From Rosellinia necatrix (lineage: Eukaryota; Ascomycota; Sordariomycetes; Xylariales; Xylariaceae): a stretch of DNA of 64,000 nucleotides. The stretch is taken from assembly GCA_021209875.1 (NCBI GenBank), contig JAGYVD010000002.1, positions 1,922,001 through 1,986,000 on the forward strand, read 5' to 3'. A program made the translations under genes and the position numbers. The notes under the pieces were generated by a model. The model made no database searches. It was not told the origin of the DNA and was given only the letters and a program-made list of their open reading frames with translations. This document shows positions 46,493 through 59,933 of the stretch, in pieces. Positions within the stretch are counted from its first letter, which is position 1. Each line of letters opens with the position of its first letter.

Positions 46493-49400
46493 TCATTGCA
46501 GGTACCGGGTAGATTGGTCAGGGGGCATCATACAGGGATAGAGTTCATTGTACTTTTGGCTCATGCCATCCTCCAGCTCCTCATGCTCCCGGAAGTAAGC
46601 ATCGCAATAATGAAGGACCCTGTGGAAGGGCTGCATTGTATCCCTTGACGCTTGGGCACCGCGCGCGACATATGTGTCGCGTAGGTAATAGAGAATGCTC
46701 ACAGCAAGCTCTCTAGCTACACTAATCATGGCTTGCGACCTCAGGTGCCCACCGCTAGTCTCCTCGAAAACCGGAGATGTGCCGTATTTAAATACCCTTT
46801 CACGCATGAAACTCTCTACTAGGCTGCTAACAGTACGGTCAACGTATCCTAATAGACCGGGTATCCAAAGGGGTAAATTCCGCAAACTTTGTAGTCTGAT
46901 TTCTTCGAAAGATTCGCCAGTGGTACGGAACCCCTCATATACGTCCTTTTGAAAATCGAAGAACGATCGAGCTTCGGCATTTTGAACTGTTCTGCATTGC
47001 TCGCTAACATGTCGGAGAAGTCGATGCACGTTCTCCCTATTCATGCAGGATGTATAGTAGCTGAAGCCTGCTCGCAGGAATGGAGTGACTGGATGAGGAG
47101 TAATATGGCCGGTGATTCCAGACAGTAGGGACCTAAGCACCGTCAGGTCCATCTGGTCGTTGAAGATGACAAGTCTGTTGATTATGCTGTCCGTTGCCAC
47201 GGGGTTCTGGTTCAGTTGGATTAATTTATCTGCGAAGACACCCGCATCAAGTCTGCCCCAGGTTTTATGAAGAATGCTAATCTCCTGTGTGGTGAACGGA
47301 ATTGGGTCGTCTTGCTGTGCCATAGAAAGTCGCCCCGCATAGGGCTCCACGAAGTTACCCATATCTGCATCGATGCAATCCATAAGAATATCAGCTAACG
47401 CAATGATACCCTCATAATTGGGAGGTCTTGTTGCCATCCTTCTCGAAACAACCGCCAACAATCTGCTATATTGAGACGGAAGGTCAAACGCTTGATCTGC
47501 TGCGATAGCCATTAAGACTTTTGCCAAGAAATCCCTATCAAGGAGTGCCACAGCTTCAAGCCTTCCGAGCTTCGCAAAATCAATCATAGTACCAAAATAC
47601 TCAGGCCAAGCTATCGGACGTGTGTGAAAGGTGTCCCAAATATGGAGAAAAAGGTCCGCGGTCTCCTCCAAGACAGTGAGCCTCGAGCTACTCGAGGTGG
47701 AAGCTTCATCGCCTTCGTCACCTATGTAATTGTACTCTTCGGGGTAGGCAGTTTTGATCTTCTTCAACACGTAAAGGAAGGTTTGTCCCACGTCATGACG
47801 CACGGCCGGGTCAGAGTTCTTAAACAGCAGCATCCGGAAAGCCTCCTTGTATTGTTGAAAGTATTGGAAGAAAGTGAAGCAGCACAAAGAGCATCGTTGG
47901 CAGGCCGCGATAATTAGGCGACTAAGGGCGTCGAAATCGGGAAGATCTTTTGCTCGTGACGCAACTTGGTCCAAATGGCCCAAAGCGACATGCATAGCAA
48001 GATTTTCTTTCTTGTGTTCCTTGGAGCATTTACCGGACCAGGTCATTTCGAGGATTTTGAGAATAAACGGGATATGGGATGGATCGTAGAGATTATGGCG
48101 CTGGATGATCGCCCAATTATCCAGCTTGACCTGAAGTTCTAGTTCGAGAGGCACGTCAGTTCGCAGTCGCCTCGAATTCCCATTTATTCTGAGTGCCCCT
48201 TGTTCTTGACGCAGGGAGGATGACCGTTGGTAGAATAGCATATAGGCGCTATACACTTTCTCATAGATATTTCCGTTGTCATACTGACGATGGTCTTGTC
48301 CGCCAAAGCATGCATTTTCCATCTGTGAAGGGTCCCACGGCGCGACTATATCATCATTGAATTCGACCCATGGTGCGGTGCCGCAATTAGTCGGCCGTTC
48401 ACGAATGAAGGAATAATAATGGCCGGTCTCCGCGGTGCCGGAGTGGACAAGTACACCCACTAGCTCAAATATGTCTGGCTCTGCGTTGCGAGAAGGATCG
48501 CTCAGATGCTCGACTGTGTAAGGTTGCATATCGATCTCATTTGGAAAGGGAAAATAATCGTTGATCTTGCTACGCTGTAACAAGCGCAGATTGAAGTCAA
48601 ATCGTTTGAGGTGGAAGATGAGATTGTCCGGAAGATCTTTCAGACATGCTCTTTTGACCGCATCGACGTGCCGATCACATGTTGAGCATTTATATTTGTT
48701 ATCTCCTTCCATTATTTCTCCATCCACATATGCTTGCAGGCTTTCTTCAAGGCCCGATTTACCCTTGATATCGCACTGTATAGCGGAAAATGGTTCAATA
48801 CGTTCCGAGATGTGCTCGCACTCTTTAGATTTCACCTGCTGGACCAGCTGGCCCCCGTAGACAGATCTGAGCTCCTTTTTGTCAGAGTCAGCAATAAATT
48901 GTGTTTCCCAACGGTCGAAGAGAAGGTTAAAAAACTCATCAACGTCCATTTGATTGTGTATATCAACGGGGAGTTCCTCATAAGTTGTGATTTGCTCGAT
49001 GCAGGCCTGTGGATCGATGAATCGACGTCTGCTATCTTGGAGGTTTGCAAATAGAATTTGGGTTTCACTAAGGAGCTGCTGAGCGTGGGGCTTGTCGATT
49101 CGAGCATTGAGCATAAACTGACGGAAGCCGATGTTCATGAAGAGTTGTGTGAAGAGCGAATTCAAGTAGCAGGTATTAGACAAATTTCTTAGGCCCGAGT
49201 ATCCGCAAATGGATCGTATGGCATTCGTCCTATCAAAAGCCTGGGGAAGTTCATACTTGTATGAATCCATGCCAGCGTCATCCACTTGATGTGCTGTCAA
49301 AAGATTCAAACTTTGCAAGACCGCTACCATCTGAGACTGGTTGCTCCCAGCCAGCGTATATATGATTTCGTAGAGCATGTGTCGGGATGATGAGTGAAGA

Positions 49401-52400
49401 ATAGCATGCGGCACTAACGGCCCCGCCTCATTCTCAGGTGGAAATAAGTGCTTTGAGAACAACCGCTTTGGGAAGAATTCAGATAGCTCTGTTCTCCTCA
49501 TTAAAGGTGACATCTGTTCAATGCCTTGACGCAAGAGAGATATCAAGCCGTAAGCTACTTTATCGACCGCCTCTGGGTGAGCGAGGTCCTCCGTGCTCGT
49601 ATGTGATAACAAAAGATCTCCGCATCTTTTGACACAGGACGGTAAGTCGAGGGTGCTAGAGCCATTCTCTATGAGCTTCTTTGTCAAGTGAGAGGCGAGA
49701 TTGAAGAGCTCTTCGCATTTCTGAGGCTTTGATGCAGCTTGAGGTAAGAGCTGTAGGATTATTGGCCAGAATAACTCCGCAAAATCGATAGCAAGCACGC
49801 TAGATCGACCACCATCATATAGACTTTTAGTGTTAATAAGTTTAGCGATATTCTGTCTGACTGAGGGGCGTTCATCGGCAAGCAAGAGAGTCTGGATCAC
49901 TTCTCCGATCATGGGATGGCTCCGGAATATCGCCCAGAACTCATCACTCTTTGTGCAGCATTCTAGCAACCCTTCGAAGCACCTATGTACAAGGTCAACG
50001 CTAGCATCGTTACTCTCGGCTTTGGCTCCGTCCGTTAAAATTGTTATTAATCGCTCGTGAAGGTCCATAGTAAGGAGTTGGCTAATTAAACGAGGCTCAA
50101 TAGTTTCTGTGTTCGAGTTAGTAAAAAGAGAGAAGGATGATGGTGTTGACGGAGCGTCGCGACGAACCCTTCAGTAGCTGGACAAAAGTATCCACAAGTT
50201 GCAGACCAAGTTTCAATCTCATACCCTCATTTGAGCATTGGTCAATAACATCGGGGTCGCATATAGCAGCAGCAATTAAAGATATGGCTTTGGCTACGGC
50301 ATCCTGCCGGTCGTTCGTGAATTGCTGCTGGTTTGTCGCTTCATGGGAAGACGCGTACATCATGGTATTCTTAAGTCTCCGTGTATGCAGATGCTCACGA
50401 AGTGCATATATTGCGTAGAGAGACTTGAAGGGTTGGCCCAGGGGGAAGACATCTCGCGGCGAAGTACTGGGATTCTCAAACGCAGCCAAGATTGAATCAT
50501 CGGCGGGCAAAGAAATGAGAAATTCGTACATCTAAAGATTGGTTAGTCAATAAGCGAGACACGATTACTAGCTCAGGATATGTTATTACCTCCCGCGCTA
50601 GAGTTTCCTCCATGCTCAGATATTCCCATAAGTCATTGAAGTGACTGAGTATCTCGATTTCCAGCGGTGAGGCACCGGGTTTGATGCGTACGGGCGAAGA
50701 AGCCAAGTCAAGCTCCCTTTTGACGAGTATCAAGCCGTTCTTGATATTGAGATCCTCCAAAGACTTGCAAATATCAGCACCTGAAGGAGCGAGGGTGGTT
50801 CCCCGATAGTACAGGCGATAGTTCTCGAATCGAGTAGCTTCACGTAGACTCGCCAGTAATGAGGCAGCACTGTTTTTGAGGCCGATTCTCAATGGCTTCA
50901 TCTCGGTATGCTCATCTCCGTCAAATGACTGATACTTCAGACCCGCTAACTCGCCATTGACGGCATTCGGTGAGGTCAACATAAGAGAACGGAGATCAGG
51001 GGCCGCAAAATTTGATTTCTTCCGTAGTGTATTCGACAAGGTCGTGAGGACTTTCAAGGTTCGTGCAAACCGAAGTTCCTGTTCGGTGTGTTGGTCATCG
51101 GCTACTACAATGACCATTGACTCGTCATCGTTGCTTGTAGTCCCATCGTTGAACACCGTTAGCTTCTGAGCAGCAGATTTCAGCTGTGATAAACATCTAT
51201 GAACCAAGGAGAAATGAACCTTCCTGGCGCGCTGTAGTGGATAGGATAGAATAGCTGAGCCATTAACATAAATCTCGTTGACAAGTGTAGAAATAGCATC
51301 GTTCGCGATGTCTTGATTAGGTGCCAGTAGTATTATCTGCCAGAGCAACTCTATGCCAGACAATTTGACGCTGTCCTCATCATCGAGAATTATGCCGTTG
51401 GTATCATTCGCAGTTGGAACAACCACATCCCTGACAAATGATAATGATTCGTTGCAGTAGCAGGATGGTGAGAGGTTCGGCAGAAATAAACGCACGCAAT
51501 CAACTAGGAAGCGATTTTCACGTTTCCGTTTGAGTGACGCGCACAGATCCTCCCAGGCGATTTTTCGGTCATCCTGACTAACAGTGTTGTCACCAACAAG
51601 GGAATCCCAAAGCCGCTGCCCTAGAGGTGTATCAATGGCTGATCCAAATTGTGTTATGATGTTTGAAATAAATTTCCGGCGTGCATGGCAGTATGGATTG
51701 CTGTAGACCCTGGTGACACCAACGGATTTCGCTGACTGGATTGCTGCCTCAAGATCATCCACAAGAAGCTGGATGAAGTTATGTTCTTCGATCAACGTTT
51801 GGAGTGCGACATGGTTTGCGGCCACTATTGTCAGTACTTGGAGACTCCCCGAAGATGTTTCAGACCGGGAGGCAACGTCGTTCAAACAGCTCAATGCAAT
51901 ATCTTGCCGCCCTTCCTCGCTAAGCCCCGATACTAACAGTCTCTTCAACTTGAGTTGTGCGAACTGATAAATATCAGGGTATGCTATAGATCCCTGCGCG
52001 GTGAAGACAGACGACTCGCGGAGTAATCGAACGCAGACCTCAAAAGAAGCAGTAGGTGCGGTTGGAGGTATCGAGGGTTTAGCTAGGAGGTCGGTTATGT
52101 TGTCAAATAGCTCTCGCATAACGAGCGTGAACGAATCAATTGGGACATGCTGGAATTTATCGAGGAAGAAGAGTAAGTCCACTGGTTGGAACAAGAGCGT
52201 GATTTTAACCATCATCTTGACTAGGGCCTCAGCGATACGAGGGTCTTGGGTTGAGGTCAAAGTTTGCCACAAGAGATTGGTCTGCGCGCTAGTATAGGTT
52301 TTGGTAACTCCAAGAAACCCGATGATGTTACTGCTCGTGGTCGTAATTTCGGGGTGACAAGTTGGACCAAGTATGTAGTCTACGATGCCGGTGCGCGTGA

Positions 52401-54251
52401 TATAGCTCGATAGATACTTCAAATAGTCCAAGTATGGCTGTGTATCTTCGATGGGCTCTTGTTGGCGATCCTGATATCTTTTCCATTGCGAAACTAACTC
52501 ATCGCACATCGATGCAGCAGCAGAAACCCTGAGTTGCATCTGACGCGACCGTATCAATTTGCAGTAAATTTGGAAACGCCATTCGAGTGCTATTGCCTCG
52601 CATGCATACTGCGATGGCACCTGGGGATAATCTTGGCGGTACTGCTGGACGCGTTCTATAGCTTCTGTGTGGGTTCCCTGTAAACTATGCTTTAGAAGTT
52701 CAGACAAGTAGTATGTAATATTTGTGGCATTTTCTTGCGACAAAGTATTGATCGACTTGTCTATTACCGTATCGACGGCGCTCGACAATAGGGTAAAACA
52801 CCTGTATCCCAGAACTAGGCTGTTTCGTGAACGCTCTAGTATGTTTTGTGGAAGGCCTGCCGGGTAGCCTTGCTTTTGGACGCTTTCCCTTACAATAGAA
52901 TGTACAAGCATGCAACTCGGAACGAGATTGTCCATAGCAATTCTCGGGAATCGCGGTAAAGCCGCTATATGGGACTGGATGAAGGAGATGACCGCAGTTA
53001 ACGAAACGCCGTGGCCCGACTGAAACACTTCGAGGGGGCTCAATAGGTTTGGATTGCGTTCCGCTCCATTGCTAAGGTATAGATCGTCCGGGTGCGGGAG
53101 GGCAGACAATACCCGGAGATATTGCGGGCTCATCAATGCCGTAAAACTTTCCTCGGTGGTTACCCCCTGTGCAAGGTTGCGGATGTCCAGATTTAATAGG
53201 AAGGCGGACAATTTCGCGAACTGTGCTAGCAATTCGGCGATGTAGCCCCGTGTGTTCTTCGCTTTGGTATAATTTAACCTGGCAAATATTCAGTTTAGGA
53301 ACGACAATGGCGGGATCCTAGTCTCTGGTGGGAACTTACCTTTGACCAAATTGATAGAATAACTCAGGAAGCACACTCCAAAACACTCGATTTTCTCGGT
53401 ATACCTCGGCGATGGTGGTTCGGATCTCAAGGCGGGCGCATGTCAAGCACCGGGTCAACCAATTATGGATAGGTATTAAGGCTTCGTCCACGTTGTCAGG
53501 CTCTATTATAGGGCGTTAGATAACAAAATTCTATTCCATAAGACTGCCCTCCATACGACTTACGCTGTCTGAAATAGTTCAAGAGACGAGTAACACCGTC
53601 GTGAGGTAGTTCGCCCTCACAGCGATACGGAAATTCAGACATGATGGAATTAAGATCAACCGTTCTCGGGAAGGAGGGTTGCGGCTCGATCGTAAAGAAC
53701 TGGGCGTCATCTTCGATGCCCTCGACACCAATGCTAGCCGGCTCGGGACTATCAAGCGTAGAGGACGAGGACGAGGCATCATCCACGGAATGGGTAGGGG
53801 CCATGTCAACTTCGGGGGCTTCTACGCTGGCCCGAACATGGCCCGGCCGCTGGCGCGAGGGTGTCGGCGATGCGGGAGAAGTGGGTGTGGCCTCTAAGCT
53901 GCCGGCGTTGCGCAGGTTTATGGTCACCCTGCTGGACACTGGCTCGGAAGGCTGTTCGGAGGGGGCCGGCGGCGTGCTTGGAAGGGCAGGCCCTTGGGTA
54001 TCGATCTTCATGTCGCGAAGATCTGAGGCGGCTATGGCGTTATCGTGGGAGATGGTGGTTGAGAGGGAGGCGGAGAGGGTGGTTGAGAGGGCAGTCTCGA
54101 CAGAGGCACTGCGGGAGCCGGAGAGAGAGGTCCGGCGGCGTTTGCGAGCCGACGGGGTGCTGTCGTCGTCAAAGGGATTGGGACGGGTTGAGCTAGGCTC
54201 AGAGGAGAGGGCACGTTCTCGCGACTCGTCGGTCCTTGAATCCTGGTCCAT
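46493..54251 (-). CDS. Giant ubiquitin-specific protease (USP9/24, FAF type)
   Basis: Deubiquitinating cysteine protease of about 2,505 aa. Five exons join in frame: 54251-53564, 53502-53340, 53278-50590, 50531-50168 and 50106-46493. Residues 1-200 are disordered and basic (ARKRRRTS). A long helical-repeat-like region follows, with a possible ubiquitin-like segment in exon 3 (YRLYYRGTTLAPSGADIC). The USP domain has the Cys box GLRNLSNTCYLNSLF with nucleophile Cys1614, zinc-type Cys pairs (KYKCSTCDRHV), and the His box VHSGTAETGHYYSF with His1864 followed by WVEFND. About 600 more helical residues follow. Length and order match the FAF/USP9X family, which guards many substrates including trafficking factors. 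The C-terminus is the uncertain part: the frame stops at 46493, but an alternative splice could add an acidic tail. Confidence 0.9.
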
Positions 54252-54839
54252 CTGGCTGGTGCAAACGGATGCTGGGGGGAGAGTCGTGGAGCTCTAGACA
54301 ACAAAGCGTGCAGCAGCGCCGTCTCGACGAGGCTCGGCGGCTGGCACACCGCGCGGTTAGCATGTGGGTTGGGATATGCGGGGTAAAATGCTGGATGCCA
54401 GGAGAAGTGTGATGGGCGGGAGAGGTCGAAAGAGATGCTGAAGGTGTCAGTCCATGGGAGAGGAAAAAAAAAACCTAGGTCTGGGCTCAGTTGTAGGTAG
54501 GTCTCGGGAACGTTGCCTTGCTGGAAGAGGCGGGAAGCGGTGGTGGGAAGCTAGGAGCTAGATACGGATTTAGTGGTGCAGGTGGGAAAAGTGTGACGAC
54601 AGACAGGTCGGAGAAGCCTCCAATGAGATCTCGAGGTACCTTTGTATGGAAGGCAAGAGGCTGCCTGGCAGGTACAGTCGGCAGGTAGGCAGGTAAGGTA
54701 GGCCTACGAGGCAGTGGTTCATAAACACGTCCGAATGTTAGGTTGGTGGAAATGACTGTATTTGCGCTTTCAAGAGCAAGCTACCTAGACCGAAGTGCCT
54801 AGAGCACCTCCCTAACTCACCCAGCACCTACAGCTGGCA

Positions 54840-55445
54840 TCAGAGGTAGGTAGTTGATGAAGCTGCCAGGTGCCCGATTAGTATGCAAGTTGGAAGTAAC
54901 TTTTTATTGAAAAGTTACGTAGACTGAAGACAAGCTCCAGCCGTGATTCACATGGCGCCGGTCCGGGCAGGCAGGTACTTGGGTACTTGTAGGAACCAAC
55001 CACAAACCTGCCAGGTAGGCACCAGGTAAGTTACCTACCTACCTAGGTAGGTACCCAAGGTACCATCAATTGCCTGGGTGCTGCCTACTACAGCCACACA
55101 TACAGGCAGTACCGGTATCTACAGCAACCATTGATTTCAATCTGTGCCGTTCTATTGAATACCAGGTATGCCTACATACCTACCAGGTAGGTAGGTATGT
55201 AACTACAACCGGGAAGCAGAGATGTCCCATACTTGCACAAGGTGCACGCAATGTATAGTACGTGTGAGTGCAGGTGGACGGGCCTGCGGAAGGGACTCAG
55301 CAGCGGGGACCTATCTGCATAGAGTAGTTTTCCCGCGACTGAGAATGCATGTCTACTAATCAATGTAGGTACATAGGTACTTACCTACCTGCCTAGTAGC
55401 TTACATCTGACGAGGTACCCAGGGACCCTACCTGCCCACCGTAAA
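54840..55445. repeat. Cluster of CCTACCTAGGTAGG-type motifs
   Basis: Many ACCTACC and GGTAGGT words, several joined as perfect palindromes around CCTAGG, for example near 55035-55050. Confidence 0.8.
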
Positions 55446-55559
55446 ATATTTGGTTGTTCGGTGCATGTTCCTAGGTAGCAAATACAAGCTCAAGGACCCG
55501 GGAGGCCTAGACAGCTTACCTTAGCTATGACGAGCTAGTGGTGGGGGAGGGGCGCAAGA

Positions 55560-56150
55560 AAAATTAAGGTACACAGAGGGGATCGGGTTAATATCAACAC
55601 ACCCCATACTTTATTAACAAACATGTCCTGGTGATAAAAACCAACTTTGTTAGAGCAACATTACAATTATTAATCTGCTAGTTAATTATATAATGTAACT
55701 AGAGCAATTACTTATTGTTTTATTGTTTCTAACATATCTCTTACTCTCTGCAAATAAGACATGATATATATAGCCAAGTTAATACCTACCTTTATTATAC
55801 TTAATAGTTGAAACAAAGATATAACCAAGGTAGATATAAAGAACATTACTAATCTAATCTATAGCTTATACAGATGTTTTATATTATACTTGGTTTATGC
55901 TTATTAAAATAGACTTAGTTGTGATACTCATACCTAATTTATCTCTATAAATTGCTTTGTGGCAAAGGTTTTTACCTACTCAGGCAGCTTATAATATATG
56001 CATGACCTTATACATCAGTAAAATATCCACTGCACAGCTTTAATAAACATGCCCCCAGATGTAACAAAACATATAAGCTATCCCGCTGCGCTAACACACC
56101 CCACAAAAGGGTACAATTCCAAGGTGTCTATTACACGTTGGAACTTAGCT
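55560..56150. mobile_element. AT-rich block, possible decayed element
   Basis: Composition shifts abruptly to A and T with TTAATTATATAATG-like words and no open frame. The 11-base word AACACACCCCA occurs in the same orientation at 55596-55606 and 56093-56103, and an ACATGYCC word accompanies each copy. This suggests a small or truncated repeat, perhaps LTR-derived and RIP-mutated. No transposase or reverse transcriptase remnant is readable, so the class is unknown. Confidence 0.35.
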
Positions 56151-56982
56151 TATATAGGTAGTTCTTCTGGTTGGTTGTTTCTTTAACTGTTTTGTATGTG
56201 GCTTGTCACACCAGACAGTAGACATACACCATATCTACATACCTACCATAGAGATCTCTATAGACACCCCACAGAGCAAACACCAACACCAGTATTAGCC
56301 CAACCTTGTAAAGTAGACATGTTAAGCCTAATCAGAAGAGCTAACATAGGTTTATATGGATTTTGTTCAAAAAGCTGCAATTAAGCTCACGCAATGACAA
56401 CATAAGACAGCTTAGCAAATCCAACTAGGTACATACCCTACCTAGGTAGGTAGTGCACTTGGGTGCAATGCTGTAGGTAGCCCTCTTGATACCTAGGCTA
56501 GAATAAAGTAGACCTACCTATCTAGTGACCTTACCTCCCTATTAGGCACTTTACAATTTAAGCAGAACCTTGGAAAGCTCCAGCCTACAGCCTATTGCCT
56601 TACCTACCTAGGAACCGACCTACATCGGTACCTAGCAAGTGCCCTTATTTTGGTTGGCGAAGCCTAGGTACCAAGTAAGTGCCTCTAGCGTATTTAACCT
56701 AGCTGGCTCCCCCACTAGACCCAATTTGCATGTTTATATCCACCTCGGTGCCTATTCAAAACTCATTATGACAGAGTGAATTACAAGGAAATTCCCATCG
56801 CCCATCCATATCAGCCTTTCCAATTCCTATACTACGGTCCTAAAAATGCATTCTCGGCAGCATTTTTCATATTCCCTCTAAGTCTCTTGGTGTTCTGCGG
56901 ATATTTCGAGGCCAGCCTCTGACTTGTTTCTTTCCGTCTACATCCATCTCGTTGGTGGTTATATTGTATCCGGGGCTCAAAA

Positions 56983-57889
56983 ATGGATAAGAAAAAGCGA
57001 ATAGTGTTTCATCTAGACACACCGTTTTCGGCTGTATCATGGTATGAATCTCTCATCCGCTAAGTGGCCCTAGTGATCTCACGCGATCGACTTACCATTC
57101 ATTACCAGGCCGCAAATTCAGCCAAAAAACCAAGATACCATCCTAGAGCTGCTTTGCAGGTAAGTCTCTGATATCTATTGATTCCAACCAATTATGCTTA
57201 GAAACATGAGCATTCAATCGTTTGTTCAATGTCTATGGGTTCTCTGAATCTAATGAGCCTCTTCTAGTCTACTCTCCCCGCTGGGCCAATATCGGTCACA
57301 GCACATTCATGTGTCCAAGGGTAATCGCACAAAGAGAAAGCGTAAAGAGCGGTCAGATCAGGCGATGGCAGTGGCAGTCCCCCCTGCCCCTGGAATACAG
57401 CCTTACGTAGACATAGGATTGTCCAACGTATCACGGTGTCTACAGAAGGCCGTGACAGAGGGTCTAGGAATTAGCTCTTCACAAGATGGTCAGAACTCAG
57501 AACAGAAACTAGCAAGTCGTTTCTATTCAGTCATCTTTGTGGCAAGGTCAGGCCAGCCCAATGCCTTGAGCAGCCATCTTCCCCAGATGGTCGCAGTGGC
57601 ATGTAAATCCCACCCATCACAGCCACCCACTAGACTAGTCGAGCTTCCGAAAGCTTGTGAGGGCCGGTTGTGTGAGTCTCTAGGTATCCCGCGTGTTTCC
57701 TGTATAGGGATATGCATTGGTGCCCCTAATTCCAATGCATTGGTTGATTTCACGCGGGAGCATGTCGGCGTGATAACAATACCCTGGCTACAAGAGGCTG
57801 CTCAGGTTCAATATCAAGCTACAAAGATAAATGCTGTTGAGACAACCATAGGCCCGAGGAAGAAGACAACTGGCAAGGGAATCAAGTAA
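56983..57889 (+). CDS. POP3: RNase P/MRP protein subunit POP3
   Basis: Subunit of nuclear RNase P and RNase MRP, which trim tRNA 5-prime leaders and cut pre-rRNA. Three exons, 56983-57041, 57109-57159 and 57268-57889, give 243 aa. The N-terminus MDKKKRIVFHLDTPFSAVSW followed by LELLCSLLSPLGQYRSQHI is the Pop3 signature and is only seen once both introns are removed. A basic KRKRKE patch (about residue 55) follows, then an L7Ae-like fold (VDIGLSNVSRCLQ ... SVIFVARSGQPNAL ... VSCIGICIGAP ... GVITIPWLQ), which binds the kink-turn-like RNA or partner proteins. The C-terminus is basic. Single-copy housekeeping gene. The only alternative would be another L7Ae-type protein, but the N-terminus argues for Pop3. 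Confidence 0.88.
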
Positions 57890-58889
57890 GATAGCTATTA
57901 GGCCGCCATATTAGGTGCCCTTGCATCTTATAATGATCATGATGGTCTCATTGTATTGTTCTCATGGAGAATGCCCAAATACTCATCCTTGCGAGACGGG
58001 CTCGTACAAATCGTATGCTGAATGATGAATCCACTTATCCAGCTCGAGATGTTGAAAAGTGACTTTTATCTTATGACTTCATATGCTCGAAAATGTGTAC
58101 TGTTCTAAAAGGACATGAGCCCAAAGTCAAGGGTGTTTCCATAAACATTGGCCGCTTGCTGCTGACCCCTTTCCTTCACCAATATTAGATCCTACTACAA
58201 TGTCGTCTAACAACTTTTAACAATTGTAGTTCTTTTTAAGCTCATCGCTGTATAATTATTTGGTCATTTTGGGCAAATTTGAAATGTCACCATTTATAAT
58301 ATTGTTATTTCGGCTTATCCAGGTACCTGCTTTATTGTTGTGGTTATCCAGGGAGGTTGCATCCGGAAGGAAGGAACTATACCACCACTTGTTTCCTTGC
58401 GCCTTCTTGATCTAACGCCTACAAGAACCCAGCCCCCCTTCCCCCAAAGAAAAGTGCAATGCTACCTCTGCTAGCAATATGTACCTGTTTGCTAATAGGT
58501 ACTAGGTACTTAAGTAGACTCCTACCTGCCTTGCCGTGTTCCTAGGTAGGTGCTTGTGTTTGTGTTTCTGTTGAAGGTCCCCTGTTCTCCCACCCGGGGG
58601 AATCTTCCCACACACTCTTCCTCACTAATACTCATGTTTCCTTCCTCAGCACATCACTGTCTGCTTGACGGCATCACTCTACGTACAGATTCTACCTCTT
58701 TCTATTCCCCTAAGTACTGGTCGCCTTCTCCTTTTCAGGTACTCTAGTCTATTCTTTTGCCCCAAGATATCTCTTCCATCCATTCCTAGCATTGCTGTCC
58801 CCCTTCAGCTGTTGAGGCAGCATTACCAGCGTCACTACTACCATTATCACCGTTCAATTTCACTAATAGTACCCCAGTTTTGTCACATC
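57890..58889. other. Intergenic region between POP3 and hypothetical gene
   Basis: No gene seen. The first 450 bases are AT-leaning. CCTAGGTAGG words occur at 58490-58550, and the last 300 bases are strongly pyrimidine-rich, typical of a fungal 5-prime leader. The reading frame of the next gene stays open through this leader, but without an in-frame ATG. Confidence 0.65.
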
Positions 58890-59933
58890 ATGGACGGCCG
58901 GGGCGATATCAATCTGGCTAGGGAGCTGCAGGCTCAATTTGGGAAGACCAAACCGTCTAGGCGAAGAGGGCATCGCGTAGGAGGCGAAGACCGCGATCAC
59001 TCTCAACCGCAGCCGATGTCACGACGCAGTTACCAGGAGCCCTCTTCATTTAGATTCCAGGACACCGCCCACAACCAAGGTAGAGGTCAGCAACGGAGCC
59101 AAGTCGGAGCGTCGTCAATTGTTCGCCGCGACCGTCCTTCCTGGCAAGGACAGTTGGTTACAAATGATTCACCAGGGTATGCTACCGCCTTAAACGCGCT
59201 TACATAGCATTGCTAGCTCATGCCCGAATCACGTGCTAACATATCATAGTAAGAATTTCTGATATGGACGATTGCCATACCCAATATATATACGTGATTT
59301 AATATACCTAGGTAACAACAGAATGGGCTCACATGCGGCAGAAGCAAATATGTTTTTCCAACCCTCCCATCATCCGCCTTTCCCACATCCGGCGTCTATT
59401 CAAGCCGCAACTCGTCAGTCTGTGGCAGTTCAGCAGTCGACAATCCAGAATCCGAGATCAAATATGGTGCCTTATTTCCCGAATGAGGTTGATCGGAACG
59501 ACTCAGAGGGCTTCAGGGTACCGTTGCGGGTGACAACTAATCTGTTTCCCTCTATTACACCGCTCGATACAACTCCAACGACCTCGATAGCCACTTTACA
59601 GCGAGGCGGCTTCCCTCATGCCGAGAAAGTTCAAGAAGAAGACGAAGAGGATACAGAAATGCAGTGCGATGATTATCCATCAACCGCGTTACCAAACAGC
59701 ACAACTGTCGATCCGTCAAAGGGTCTAGCTGCCTCAATGTGGAACCCTGCGAGGTCTGCCCCCAAGCCTGGCAGCCAGGTATAAACCAACCTCATAATCT
59801 AACCTTATTACTACAACCTGGGACGGCTAATATCATTTTACCATAGGCTCTACAGAACTCCTCGTCCGCGATGGAAGTTGAGGTGGTCACCAGTGGCCTT
59901 GTTCAAGGACCTGGCCTAAAGGCTTCTCGCTAG
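58890..59933 (+). CDS. Hypothetical disordered protein
   Basis: Three exons fit one frame: 58890-59176, 59322-59778 and 59847-59933, 276 aa. The ATG at 58890 has a good context (CATCATGGA). I do not recognise a family. The N-terminal 20 residues (MDGRGDINLARELQAQFG) may form a helix; the rest is polar and disordered, rich in Arg, Ser, Gln and Pro, with an acidic patch (EEDEEDTEMQCDDY) near residue 215. A TSSIVRRDRPSW-type basic stretch sits before the first junction. No membrane segment. It could bind RNA or act in transcription, but nothing in the sequence shows this. The even splicing frame is the main evidence that the gene is real. Confidence 0.65.

Larger units (their letters stand above)
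54252..56982. other. Divergent intergenic region with ACCT motifs and AT-rich block
   Basis: Upstream region of both the protease and POP3. The first half carries dense ACCT/AGGT palindromes (54660-55080 and 55160-55440); the middle is a distinct AT-rich block (55560-56150) described separately; ACCTAGGTA words return at 56425-56690. I see no gene. Confidence 0.65.
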
